DNA of 55,000 bases from Symbiodinium natans. Lineage: Eukaryota > Sar > Dinophyceae > Suessiales > Symbiodiniaceae. Under the pieces are notes generated by a model, which saw nothing but the letters and a program-made list of their open reading frames with translations, was not told the origin of the DNA and searched no databases. The translations under genes and the position numbers were made by a program. Numbering within the stretch: the stretch's first letter is position 1; every line of letters starts with the position of its first letter. The stretch is taken from the NCBI GenBank assembly GCA_905221605.1, contig CAJNDS010000268.1:10001-65000 (forward strand), given 5' to 3'. This document shows, in pieces, positions 38,502-46,748 of the stretch.

Positions 38502-38591
38502 CTGACTTCGGAGGCTTGGGTCCAGGACCTGCGCCCGCGACTGGTGGCCGCAGATGCCGTGGGCCATCGGCGGCTCGTCGGAACACCTTAG
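38502..38591 (+). CDS. candidate exon, unknown protein
   Basis: Acceptor CACCCAG, frame LTSEAWVQDLRPRLVAADAV and on to a TAG at the array; a GA donor (GTCG|GAACAC) is the alternative to a terminal exon. C-strand left, G-strand right. Confidence 0.5.
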   Translation: MTSEAWVQDLRPRLVAADAVGHRRLVGTP

Positions 38592-38790
38592 GGTTAAGGG
38601 TTTCAGGGTTTCAGGGTTTTAGGGTTTAGGGTTTAGGGTTTAGGGTTTTAATTTAGGGTTCAGGGTTTAGGGTTTAGAGTTTAGAGTTTAGGGTTTAGGG
38701 TTTGGGCTTAGGGTTTGGGCTTAGGGTTTGGGCTTAGGGTTTGGGGTTCAGGGCAGTTCAGGAGTTGGGGTTCAGGGTTTAGGGTTTTAG
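38582..38790 (+). repeat. TTTAGGG tract
   Basis: Mixed units including GGGCTTAGGGTTT 14-bp repeats at 38700-38745. Confidence 0.93.
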
Positions 38791-38859
38791 GTTGTTAAGG
38801 AACCCCAAAACCCTAAACCCCGTGGAAGGTTCTCTAAATCATGGTCCCTTGGCCGAAGA

Positions 38860-39140
38860 TTTAGGGTTTAGGGGTTATGGGTTAGGGTTCAGCGTTTAGG
38901 GTTTAGGGGTTAGGGTTCAGGGTCAAGTAGGATGGGCTCCACGTGAGAAACCCGTAGCTCATAGAGTCCAAGAAGCCATATCACGAACCTCGAGCCCCCA
39001 TCTTGGCTTAGAATTTCGGCTTAGGGGTTTAGGACGAAGACGCTGGAGTCTTCAGCAACGTATACGATGCACGTCTATGACCTTCTAAGCCGTAAACCCG
39101 AAGCCCCCAAGCCCTGCGCCCTGAATCGCAAAGCCCTTGT
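38860..39140. other. island without supported gene
   Basis: Small G-strand patch at 38860-38930, then unassigned sequence. Confidence 0.4.
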
Positions 39141-39147
39141 CTCAACA

Positions 39148-39245
39148 AATTAAGACTCGTACCCCTCAAGTTGTACCCCTTAAGGTTCCCCTGAAGGATC
39201 TTCTAAAGGGGTCCTCAAAGTGTAAGGGTTACAACCCTTGGGGTC
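39148..39245. mobile_element. palindromic MITE-like element F2
   Basis: CCCCTCAAGTTGTACCCCTTA at left pairs imperfectly with the complement of GTAAGGGTTACAACCCTTGG at right; shares AAGACTCGTACCC with F1. Confidence 0.6.
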
Positions 39246-39255
39246 CATGGTACAG

Positions 39256-39345
39256 TCCCTAAACCCTAAACCCTAAACCCTAAACCCTAAACCCTAAACC
39301 CTAAACCCTAAACCCTAAACCCTAAACCCTAAACCCTAAAACCCT
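39256..39345 (-). repeat. CCCTAAA tract
   Basis: Thirteen perfect units. Confidence 0.97.
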
Positions 39346-39349
39346 GGAT

Positions 39350-39446
39350 TGTCGGAGTTGAGGCAGCTATGCCTCGCAGCCAACCAGCCGGCGCTGCCTT
39401 CTCTCGCGCCCGGCGTAGCCACGCAGCTCGGCCATTCCACCCGAAA
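39350..39446 (+). CDS. candidate exon, unknown protein
   Basis: Frame LSELRQLCLAANQPALPSLA and on to LGHSTR, fully open. Acceptor not obvious. C-strand arrays on both sides. Confidence 0.38.
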
Positions 39447-39477
39447 CCCTAAACTTGAGATTTTAAAGCCTAGAACC

Positions 39478-39537
39478 CTCAAACCCTAAACCCTAAAGCC
39501 TAAAGCCTAAACCCTAAACCCTAAACCCTAAACCCTA
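39478..39537 (-). repeat. CCCTAAA tract
   Basis: Short array with CCTAAAG variants. Confidence 0.93.
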
Positions 39538-39597
39538 GTGTTTGGGTTCTTTGGATGTTTCAGGGTGGGTTGACCCCACTTCGGATAGGCTGAGACC

Positions 39598-39677
39598 ATG
39601 AAGCGTTCTGGCAGAAGGGGGCCCAACCTGGTAGGAAGAGTTGGAGGCGGGAGCTCCGGAGGAGACGCAAGGCACCG
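39598..39677 (+). CDS. candidate initial exon
   Basis: ATG at 39598 with an in-frame TAG twelve nt upstream; reads MKRSGRRGPNLVGRVGGGSS and on; donor CACCG|GTTTAGGG. The only island here with a plausible start codon behind an in-frame stop. Confidence 0.4.
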
Positions 39678-39771
39678 GTTTAGGGTTTAGGGTTAGGGCC
39701 TAAAGCAGCTTGAGCAAGTAATCCACGCCGCGCGCCCTCGAGAGGGTTCTTAAGGGAGGGGTTCATGGGGG

Positions 39772-39925
39772 GAACCCTAAACCCTAAACCCTAAACCCTA
39801 AACCCTAAACCCTAAACCCTAAACCCTAAACCCCTAAACCCCTAAACCCCTAAACCCCTAAACCCTAAACCCTAAACCCTAGGGAACCTTAGGGAAGCTT
39901 AGGGAAGCTTAGGGAGCCTTGGTGT
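39772..39925 (-). repeat. CCCTAAA tract with AGGGAAGCTT tail
   Basis: C-strand array including CCCCTAAA units, ending in 10-bp AGGGAACCTT/AGGGAAGCTT repeats as at 8503-8535. Confidence 0.93.
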
Positions 39926-39950
39926 GACATACAACCCCCGATGAACCCTC

Positions 39951-39990
39951 GCAGAGGTCTCATACAGGGGGGAAGTGGAGGAAGTTCGTT
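39951..39990 (+). CDS. short candidate exon
   Basis: Acceptor ACCCTCGCAG, frame EVSYRGEVEEVRFG. Confidence 0.3.
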
Positions 39991-40196
39991 TCGGGTTTAA
40001 GGTTTTTAGGCGGATTATGCCTTAGGTTTTCGGGGAGCTTTGCCTATACAGTTTGCAAAGGTCCGTTCCTACACCCCTACAAACCCGAGAACACCCTAAA
40101 AACCCTCAAGACCCTGAAAGCCCTAAAAATCCCTACAGGCCCTAAACACTCAAATAAGCCCCAAGAACCCCTAATGTTTCAGGGATCAACTTCTCA

Positions 40197-40245
40197 GCGG
40201 TTTAGGGTTTAGGGTTTAGGGTTTGGCGTTTAGCATTTAGGGTTT
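40197..40245 (+). repeat. TTTAGGG patch
   Basis: Short array; 40000-40460 otherwise holds degenerate C-strand sequence and no gene. Confidence 0.85.
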
Positions 40246-40471
40246 AGGGGCGCCGGGTAGCCCGAAACCCTACAAACTCCACGACACAATACACAAAAAC
40301 CCAATAAGCCCCCAAAACACTGAGAAACAACTCTTCGAAACTCCTAAAGCCCTAAAACCCCCAGCAGCCCCCTAAAAACCCAAAACCCAAAACCCTAAAC
40401 CCTTAATTAACCCTAAACCCTTAACCCTAAACCCTAAACCCTATAAACCCTAAACCCTAAACCCCACACAG

Positions 40472-40566
40472 CGGCCAAGGAGGATGACTATCCATCTGAC
40501 GCTCGATGACAGGCCGCTGCCCCGTGAATCCTGTCACCTCAAGGAATGCTTCAAGACGCTGTTGGG
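40472..40566 (+). CDS. candidate exon, unknown protein
   Basis: Acceptor CCCCACACAG, frame RPRRMTIHLTLDDRPLPRES and on to FKTLLG; donor TTGGG|GTTTAGG. C-strand left, G-strand right. Confidence 0.52.
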
Positions 40567-40650
40567 GTTTAGGGTTTAGGGTTTTGGGTTTCGGGTTCAG
40601 GAGTTAGGGTTTAGGGTTTTGGGTTTTGGGTTTTGGGTTCAGGAGTTAGG
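40562..40650 (+). repeat. TTTAGGG/TTTTGGG tract
   Basis: Includes two copies of a longer unit ending TCAGGAGTTAGGG. Confidence 0.93.
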
Positions 40651-40827
40651 GTCTATCGCCCTAAACTGGAGCCTTCTAAATCCCTGCGAGCCCGAAGCCC
40701 TACACCTTCTATACCCCAAAGCCACCCTAAACCTGAAACCCTCCTAAACTCTAATCCTGTTCAACCCGTAGCCTCCTGAACCCTTGCTTAGGGTCTAGGG
40801 TTTAGGGGCTTAGGCTTTTAGGGTTAC

Positions 40828-40890
40828 CCTAAACCCTAAACCCCAAACCCTAAACCTCAAACCCTAAACCCCAAACCCTGAACCTTAAAC
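40828..40890 (-). repeat. CCCTAAA/CCCCAAA tract
   Basis: Short C-strand array. Confidence 0.93.
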
Positions 40891-40918
40891 GCGAACCATC
40901 AAGCGCTGGTTCCTGCAG

Positions 40919-40975
40919 GATCGATGAGGGTGCTGCCAGTCCTGCGAAGGCTCGCAAGCAAGCTTGAAGCCCAGG
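40919..40975 (+). CDS. candidate exon, unknown protein
   Basis: Acceptor GGTTCCTGCAG; ATG at 40924 begins MRVLPVLRRLASKLEAQ; donor CAGG|GTTTGG. Another frame (RIDEGAASPAKARKQA) is open too. Confidence 0.38.
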
Positions 40976-41130
40976 GTTTGGGGTTTAGGGTTTACAGCGT
41001 TTAGGGTAAGGGTTTGGGGTTTGGGGTTTAGGGTCTAGGGGTTTAGGGTAAGGGTTTGGGGTTTAGTGTTTAGGGTGTAGGGTTTGGGGTTTAGGGTTTA
41101 GGGTTGGGGTTTAGGGTTTTGGGGTTTGGG
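40976..41130 (+). repeat. TTTGGGG/TTTAGGG tract
   Basis: Mixed G-strand units. Confidence 0.93.
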
Positions 41131-41184
41131 TTTGGCGAGCCTTAGACCTAACACCGCGGCCCATTGCGATCCCTGCCCAAACCC

Positions 41185-41335
41185 TGCACCCTAAACCCTA
41201 AACCCTAAACCCTAAACCCTCAAAACCCTAAACCCTAAACCCAAAACACCCTAAACCCTCAAAACCCTAAACCCCGAACCCCAAACCCAAAAAACCCCAA
41301 ACCCCAAAAGCCCTAAACCCTAAACCCAAAAACCC
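41185..41335 (-). repeat. CCCTAAA tract, degenerate
   Basis: C-strand units with CCCTCAAAA and CCCAAAA variants. Confidence 0.9.
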
Positions 41336-41359
41336 CCAAAAGGCGGAGCATCCCAACAG

Positions 41360-41443
41360 TTCGCCGTTTGCAAGGCTTGCCAGGGTGAGAAGAGCCTGCG
41401 AGTGGCCTTTGAGGGCACCGTGGCTTGCCAACATCGCTATTCG
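41360..41443 (+). CDS. candidate exon with CxxC
   Basis: 28 codons, phase 0 at both ends: FAVCKACQGEKSLRVAFEGT and on to HRYS; acceptor CCCAACAG, GC donor TTCG|GCTTTAG. The C-K-A-C pair and a later Cys-x-His could be a zinc site, which is speculative. Confidence 0.5.
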
Positions 41444-41504
41444 GCTTTAGGATTCTTAACGGTTTTCAGGGTTTCTAGGGTTTTCAGGATTTTTCAGGGT
41501 TTGG

Positions 41505-41890
41505 GGTTTTGGGGGCTTTTTGGGGGGGGGGGGGTTTTGGGGCTTTGGGGCGGTTTTGGGGCTTTGGGGCTTTTGGGGGGTTTTGGGGGGGCTTTTGGGG
41601 GTTTGGGGGCTTTTGGGGGGTTTGGGGTGTTTCAGGGGGTTTTGGGGGGTTTTGGGGTGTTTTGGGGTGTTTTGGGGGGTTTTGGGGGGGGTGGGGGGGG
41701 GGTTTGGGGGGGGGGTGTTGGGGGGGTTTTGGGGGGGGTTGGGGGGGGTTGGGGGGGGGGGGGGGGGGTTTGGGGGGGGGTTGGGGGGGTTGGGGGGGGG
41801 TTTGGGGGGGGTTTGGGGGGGGTTTGGGGGGGGTTTGGGGGGGTTTGGGGGGGTTTGGGGGGGGTTTGGGGGGGTTGTGGTGTTTTTGTT
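41505..41890 (+). repeat. G-rich TTTTGGGGGG/TTTGGGGGGG array
   Basis: About 380 bp made of T2-4 G5-10 units. The 140-213-codon Gly/Phe/Trp ORFs here are translations of the array. Confidence 0.95.
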
Positions 41891-42043
41891 GGGGGTTTTG
41901 GGTTCGGGTTGCGGGGGTTTGGTGCTATTGTGCGGGCAGCTATGAGCTTCGGGCCTGGGCTGGGGGGGTTCAGGATTTAGGGCTTGGAGGGGGCCGGGTT
42001 TTGGGTTTGGGGTTTAGGGTTCAGGGTTTTTTGCTAGCTCTAG

Positions 42044-42844
42044 AAGTTTCGGGTTTACGGGCTTCGGGGGTGGACCCTGAGCCACCCTCCGAGGGTGGTA
42101 GTCCCTTCGAAGACTGGCTGGCGGATCACAAGTACACTGGGTTCGAGTAAGAGGAGCCTTTTGGCGCCTGGCAGATTTGGCAGAGGGAGCACCCATTCCT
42201 TCTTTCCACCTCAGTGCTTCTGAATGGCAGCGTCCCTGAAATCTATAGAAGCCGCCTAGCGCAACCCGGAAAGCCCGGGTACAGGGTCACTGCACCCTGA
42301 ACCTTGAACTCAAAACCCTGAACCCTAAACCCTAAACCCTAAAATCCCACCTGGCCTGCACCCACCCTTTTCTATTCTAGGGTGCCTGGACCCAGAACTA
42401 CACCCGGCAGCACCCTTGCTGGACGGACAATGGGCGGAGCCATTGGAGAGTGTGGTGCCTTACACTTACAAGGGGGCCCCACGATTTTCCTGTTGATGAG
42501 AATACCCCTAAAGCCTTGGCCGGAATCCTTGAGGGGGTACCCCCCCACAGCAGCCACACGAAAATGTCCCCCCTGGCCCCCGCCCTCTAGCCCCCGCCTG
42601 ACCCCTGGCCCTCCTGCCTGGCCTGCCCTCTCTCACCCCCCCGTCCTTCTCTTCTGCTGGCCTCAGTTGGTTACCTGATCCCCTGCCCTCCTGAAGCAAT
42701 GGTGGGAATTGAGGGCGACAGCCCTAAACCCTAAAAGGCAGTGGTTTGGGTGGTGGCCTGTGAAAGCTCACAGCGGGTGGGGCGAAAGAAACCAGCACCA
42801 ATGAAAATTGTTGGATTGCATTGAAAATAAATGCCTTCGCGTGA
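42044..42844 (+). CDS. 3' end of an unrecognised gene, five joined exons
   Basis: Exons 42044-42146, 42215-42231, 42381-42491, 42667-42720 and 42774-42844 join in phase. Introns are 68 nt (GTAAGAGG...TTTCCACCTCAG), 149 nt (GTCCCT...TTCTATTCTAG), 175 nt (GTTGATGAG...CTGGCCTCAG) and 53 nt (GCCCTAAACC...GCTCACAG, a GC donor). The product runs ...PFEDWLADHKYTGFDASEW..., ...VPYTYKGAPRFSFGYLIPCP..., ...VGIEGDTGGAKETSTNENCW, ending KINAFA and TGA at 42842-42844; about 125 residues are covered. No family recognised. The 17-nt second exon is the least certain; without it the first exon would run to a stop at 42237. Introns here, except the last, lack telomeric repeats, unlike the rest of the window. 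Confidence 0.55.
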
Positions 42845-43075
42845 CATGCCGCCCCCCACACCCCCTGGGTGTGCGCGGGCGGGGCGCCATTTCCACATGG
42901 TACTGACTGCCGCTGCCCGGCGAGACGCCCTAACCCTAAACCCGTAAACCCTAAACGAAACCCTAAACTCTAAACCCTAAACCCTAAACCCTGAACCCTG
43001 AACCCTGAACCCTGATCCCTAAACCCTAATCCCTAATCCCTAAACCCCTCACCCCTAACCCCTCACCCCTAGCCA
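42845..43075. other. possible 3' flank, then C-strand tract
   Basis: GC-rich sequence directly after the TGA, then a mixed CCCTAAA/CCCTGAA/CCCTAAT array at 42935-43070. Confidence 0.5.
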
Positions 43076-43082
43076 ATTTCAA

Positions 43083-43173
43083 ACCCAGCCGAAAAGAGAA
43101 GAGAAGGTGGGTGGCAAGCCGGTTCAAAGCCCACCCCTGCGCGTGAAGCTGCAGCAGCTTTGTTGCAAGCCGC
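43083..43173 (+). CDS. candidate exon, basic
   Basis: Acceptor AAACCCAG, frame PKREEKVGGKPVQSPPLRVK and on to CCKPH; right edge CACAG|GGTTTAGGG. C-strand left, G-strand right. Confidence 0.45.
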
Positions 43174-43199
43174 ACAGGGTTTAGGGTTTATTGGGTTTA

Positions 43200-43620
43200 G
43201 GGTTTTAGGGTTCAGAACTCGTGTTAACCTCAAAAGTCTAAACCCCCCTCAATAAAGAAATCCCAAGCCCGGAACTCAATTATAAAACCCCCCCCTCAAT
43301 TAAGAAACCCCGGCCCAGGGCCCTGTTTTTTTTCTATAGAGAACTGCCCTTCTTAAGCCAGAGATTGCCCGGCCCTTGGACAAGAGCCTGGGGTCAATGG
43401 AGACCGCAGGGGGGGCGGGTTCATTAATTCGAGGCCAACATCATTTGTAGGGCTGGGCACGGTAGTACGTTTTGTTTCTTGTGGCTGGGATCCCCTTGTC
43501 AACCTAAGCAGGCTGGTAAAGTGATATCCCAAACGTAAACATCCACGCCGACCGTCTAGACCGAAGAGTAACCGAGGAATAAACAAGGGGTACACTTTGT
43601 GGTTTAAAGGGGCTTGTAAA
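43200..43620. other. island with CTCAAT(A/T)AAGAAA repeats, no gene
   Basis: CTCAATAAAGAAATCCC and CTCAATTAAGAAACCCC are a diverged direct duplication at 43248 and 43295. The antisense 80-codon ORF 43353-43595 has no motif. Confidence 0.4.
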
Positions 43621-43754
43621 GAAACTTAAACCCTAAACCCTGAACCCTTAATCCAAACTCCTAAACCCTAAACCCTAATCCCTAACAGCCGAGCAACTGA
43701 AAGATTGTTGTGTGTTATATACAGGGGAACCTGGGGAGCTTCTTAAGGGCGCCT

Positions 43755-43826
43755 AAACCCCAAACCCTAAACCCCAAACCCCAAACCCTAAACCCTAAAC
43801 CCTAAACCCTAAACCCTAAACCCTGC
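43755..43826 (-). repeat. CCCCAAA/CCCTAAA tract
   Basis: C-strand array before the next exon; a small one also lies at 43625-43685. Confidence 0.95.
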
Positions 43827-43831
43827 TTGAG

Positions 43832-43911
43832 GGCGCCGATGGTCAGATGCTTGTTCTTCTTGACGCAGTGCGCATGTCCATGTGGGGCCCAGCACTGCCA
43901 GAACCGTTTGG
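43832..43911 (+). CDS. candidate exon, unknown protein
   Basis: Acceptor TGCTTGAG, frame GADGQMLVLLDAVRMSMWGP and on to EPFG; donor TTTGG|GTTTAGGG. C-strand left, G-strand right. Could belong to the 5' part of the downstream hydrolase gene, but no join has been proved. Confidence 0.52.
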
Positions 43912-44005
43912 GTTTAGGGTTTAGGGTTTAGGGTTTAGGGTTTAGGGTCTAGGGTTTAGGGTTTAGGGTTTAGGTCTTAGGGTTTAGGGTTTAGGGTTTA
44001 GGGTT
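43912..44005 (+). repeat. TTTAGGG tract
   Basis: Thirteen units. Confidence 0.97.
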
Positions 44006-44103
44006 TTGATTTCTAAGAGCGTCGGAGTTTCCCATTTGAGTTTGAAGCGGCTGAGGCCTGGCTGGTTCGAACTAGGCAGGCTCTTGGGGCGTTTTAAATT
44101 TCT

Positions 44104-44215
44104 AGGACCTGGAGTAGGCCCTGTTTCCTTTTTAGGGTTGGGTTTCCCTTCTAATCCCCTTAAAACTAGAAAGGGTGCCCTTTTTATTCCTAGGTTACTC
44201 CTGGGTCCAGATTTT
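44104..44215. mobile_element. element C2
   Basis: GGACCTGGAGTAGGCCCTG left, complement of GGACCCAGGAGTAACCTAGG right; shares both ends with C1 at 36527. Followed by a diverged tandem duplication (ATTTTGGRATACTTTYCAGAGGG) at 44236 and 44307. Confidence 0.6.
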
Positions 44216-44349
44216 CCCTTGTGGTTTTTGAGGATGACATTTTGGAATACTTTTCAGAGGGTGTTAAGGGCTCTACATTTTCCTTGATGGGGGTTAGGAG
44301 GATCACATTTTGGGATACTTTGCAGAGGGTTTTAAGGGCCATCGTAGCC

Positions 44350-44439
44350 GAAGTTTTTTGAAGTTTGGGAACATCGAAGGTGCCGACAAAGCACGCAGAG
44401 CTTCGTGTACACCTTCGAGGACATTGTGTTGTGCATGTG
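44350..44439 (+). CDS. candidate terminal exon
   Basis: Frame FEVWEHRRCRQSTQSFVYTF then EDIVLCM and TGA. Acceptor uncertain. C-strand array follows. Confidence 0.38.
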
Positions 44440-44441
44440 AT

Positions 44442-44712
44442 AACCCTAAACCCTAAACCCTAAAGCCTAAACCCTAAACCCTAAACCCTAAACCCTAAAC
44501 CCTAAACCCTAAACCCTAAACCCTAAACCCTTAACCCTTAACCCTTAACCCTTAACCCTAAACCCTAAACCCTAAACCCTAAACCCTAAACCCTAAACCC
44601 TAAACCCTAAACCCTAAACCCTAAACACTAAACCCTAACCCTAGGCTCTAAACCCTAAACCCTAAACCCTAAACCCTACACCCTAAACCCTAAACCCTAA
44701 ACACAACCCTAA
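44442..44712 (-). repeat. long CCCTAAA tract
   Basis: About 37 units with four CCCTTAA units and scattered variants. Confidence 0.97.
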
Positions 44713-44724
44713 GGCGCTAAGGAA

Positions 44725-44840
44725 CTTATTTGCTGGCCCAGTTTCCCGTACAAGAGCCTTCCAAGAGGCTTCTGTACATAGGTGGCCTAGAAACAGTACC
44801 TACCCACCTTCAACTGTCCCTTCCTTCAACCAGTGGAGCT
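44725..44840 (+). CDS. candidate exon, unknown protein
   Basis: Frame LLAQFPVQEPSKRLLYIGGL and on to LQLSLPSTSGAA, open for about 40 codons until a poly(G) run (44841-44862). Splice edges undefined. Confidence 0.38.
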
Positions 44841-44935
44841 GCGGGGGGGGGGGGGGGGGGGTGGGACCCTAAACCCTAAACCCTACAGCCTAAACCCTAA
44901 ACTTTAAGCCCTAAACCCTAAACCCTAAACCGGTA
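44841..44935. repeat. poly(G) run then CCCTAAA tract
   Basis: About 18-20 G, then a C-strand array. Confidence 0.93.
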
Positions 44936-45099
44936 GCTCTGATTCCTGCAGCCTTCTAGTAGGGATAGAGAGTTGATTCAGGGCTCTGGGATGCTCAGGG
45001 TTGAGGCTTCCGGGTCCCCTAAAGGGATACGGGTTTAGGGTTTGGAATTTGGGGTTTGGGGTTTAGGGTTTAGGGTTTATGGGGGAAATCTGAACCCAG

Positions 45100-45196
45100 C
45101 CTGAAAGTCTGCAAAACCCGATGAGGACGCCGACGGCTCCACGCAGCATGCAGCAGCGGTGCTTCCGCAGACAGACTGTGGAGGCACTAGCCCGAT
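45100..45196 (+). CDS. candidate terminal exon
   Basis: Acceptor GAACCCAG, frame PESLQNPMRTPTAPRSMQQR and on to EALAR, then TGA. Short G-strand patches precede and follow. Confidence 0.4.
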
Positions 45197-45221
45197 GACT
45201 CACCTTGAGCGCTGGCAAGTG

Positions 45222-45350
45222 CAGGGTTTAGGGTTTAGGGTTTTTGGGTTTAGGGTTTGGGGTTTGGGATTTGGGATTTGGGGTTTGGGGTTTGGGGTTT
45301 AGGGTTTAGGGTTTGGGGGTTCAGGGGGCTCAGGGGGCTCAGGGGGTTTA
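45222..45350 (+). repeat. TTTAGGG/TTTGGGG tract
   Basis: Mixed G-strand units with GGGGGCTCA repeats at 45322-45345. Confidence 0.95.
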
Positions 45351-45439
45351 GGGTTTGTCGTTCAGGGTGTAGCGTTTAGGTAAGGGTTTCGGAAGCTGCT
45401 GGGTTTCAATAGGCGGGTTACGTGTACGTGTTGGCCCAG

Positions 45440-45640
45440 TCGAAGATGTTGCTGACAGGATCTCGATGCCTAAACCCCACACACTGTGAGTTGGTTGTGC
45501 TTGACGGAGAGCTGAAGGGGGACGTCCCAACCCGATTTCCTGAGCCGCTAAACGCCTGCAAGCCCAACCCGAACCCTCGCAAACCTTCTGCCATAAGCCC
45601 CCTTGTGCCACCCCTAGGTCGGGTATGCAAACACAGGACT
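45440..45640 (+). CDS. candidate exon, frame ambiguous
   Basis: Frame with NPTHCELVVLDGELKGDVPT, open over 45422-45643, while antisense frames are open over 45348-45752. The CELVVLDGELKGD stretch looks genuine. Confidence 0.35.
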
Positions 45641-45656
45641 TAGGGTTTAAGGGAAG

Positions 45657-45743
45657 ACGGGCAAAGTGGAGCCAGCGGAAAAAGAAGGCCTGGGAAGCGT
45701 GGAACAAGTGGACAAGCAAGACTGGCACCAGACTAGTTGCGTG
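45657..45743 (+). CDS. candidate terminal exon, Trp/Lys-rich
   Basis: Frame RRAKWSQRKKKAWEAWNKWT then SKTGTRLVA and TGA. The antisense ORF here encodes hydrophobic residues as its shadow. Followed by about 270 bp without repeats containing TGTTTGTGGC and TGTTTGTGAC, which might be a 3' UTR. Confidence 0.35.
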
Positions 45744-46010
45744 AGAAAGCAAGCACGATTTCGGCCAATATTCGTTTCAACATGTTTGTGGCTTGTTTCG
45801 GCATCCCTGCAATGTTTGTGACGTGTTTGCTGACTGCCCCTTACGTAATCGTACTATTCCAGCAAGCGTGACAGCAGACAATTCGCTTTAGCATGTGTCG
45901 CAACAGTGTGCAAAAGCCGAAAGTCTTTTCAGATGCATGAAAAACAGGCCGGGGGAAAGATTAAATGGAGGTTGCGGGCAAGCTGGGGCTTGCCAGTGAA
46001 GCCCGAGGGT
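45744..46010. other. possible 3' UTR or spacer
   Basis: No telomeric repeats; two related AACATGTTTGTG/GCAATGTTTGTG stretches at 45780 and 45812. No ORF. Confidence 0.35.
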
Positions 46011-46057
46011 TTAGGGTTGAGGTTTAGGGTTTAGGGTTTAGGGCTAGGGTTTAGGGA

Positions 46058-46228
46058 CGAAACAGGAAAGGCATGTCGCTTTCAAGAACCTTCAGCTCGG
46101 CGCCTACGTCGCACAGATGAGGCTGCGGCAGTGTTCATCGTACGGCCGCAGCCACCGAACTTTTGCTTCAAAGGCAGAAGCGTCAAACCAGGTGGCCGCC
46201 ACAGCGTTTGGCAAGCTGACCACGGATC
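46058..46228 (+). CDS. candidate exon, unknown protein
   Basis: After ACGAAACAG a frame is open for more than 50 codons: ERHVAFKNLQLGAYVAQMRL, then RTFASKAEASNQVAATAFGK. A second frame (DEAAAVFIVRPQPPNF) is open from 46117. G-strand left and C-strand right, the less usual order. Confidence 0.38.
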
Positions 46229-46229
46229 T

Positions 46230-46312
46230 TACCCTAAACCTTAAACCCTAAACCCTAAACCCTAAACCCTAAACCCGAATCCCTAAACCCTAAACCCTAA
46301 ACCCTAAACCCT
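46230..46312 (-). repeat. CCCTAAA tract
   Basis: Eleven units. Confidence 0.97.
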
Positions 46313-46319
46313 GCTACAA

Positions 46320-46437
46320 GGGCCGGGGTCACCGACAGCTCTCTCGAGGAGATGCTGGGGGTGCACCAACCCCCTTCCTTCGCAAACTGTTGCTCCCTGA
46401 CATGAAAGACCAAAACTTCGGCCAGGCTCTCTGAATG
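46320..46437 (+). CDS. candidate exon, two frames open
   Basis: Frame A: GAPTPFLRKLLLPDMKDQNF ending in TGA; frame B: AGVTDSSLEEMLGVHQPPSF. Either could be an exon just upstream of the hydrolase exons; neither join is proved. Confidence 0.38.
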
Positions 46438-46439
46438 TT

Positions 46440-46557
46440 ATTGACCCCCTAAACCCTAAGCCCTAAACCCTAAACCCCAAGCCCTAAGCCCGAAGCCCTA
46501 AGCCCTAAGCCCTAAGCCCTAAGCCCCAAACCCCAAACCCTAAACCCTAAACCCTGA
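46440..46557 (-). repeat. CCCTAAA/CCCTAAG tract
   Basis: C-strand array with CCCTAAG block at 46495-46525. Confidence 0.95.
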
Positions 46558-46608
46558 AGAAAGCTCCCCTCCCCTAGATACCCCAAACCCCCCTCCAAGC
46601 TCCCACAG

Positions 46609-46665
46609 GGAAGGCTTGCGCGGTGGTGATCACCCTGTCTGGAACCAGTATCACTGCGAGAGACA
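46609..46665 (+). CDS. hydrolase exon 1 (of those seen)
   Basis: Acceptor AAGCTCCCACAG; reads KACAVVITLSGTSITARDS, the Ser codon split over the intron. Corresponds to the first core beta-strand and the oxyanion-loop region. GC donor GACA|GCCGCC: only this gives AGT-GCC-GAC when joined to the next exon. Confidence 0.7.
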
Positions 46666-46695
46666 GCCGCCTGGCTTAGGGTTTAGGGTTAGGGT

Positions 46696-46748
<53 letters not shown>

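Noticed and set aside
41402-42150. 192- and 213-codon Gly-rich ORFs
   Set aside because: Mostly the G-rich array; only the non-repeat ends (41360-41443 and 42044-42146) look coding.
42382-42699. Overlapping 98-codon (+) and 61/63-codon (-) ORFs
   Set aside because: They conflict with the in-phase spliced model in another frame, which has proper acceptors and ends in a protein-like terminal exon.
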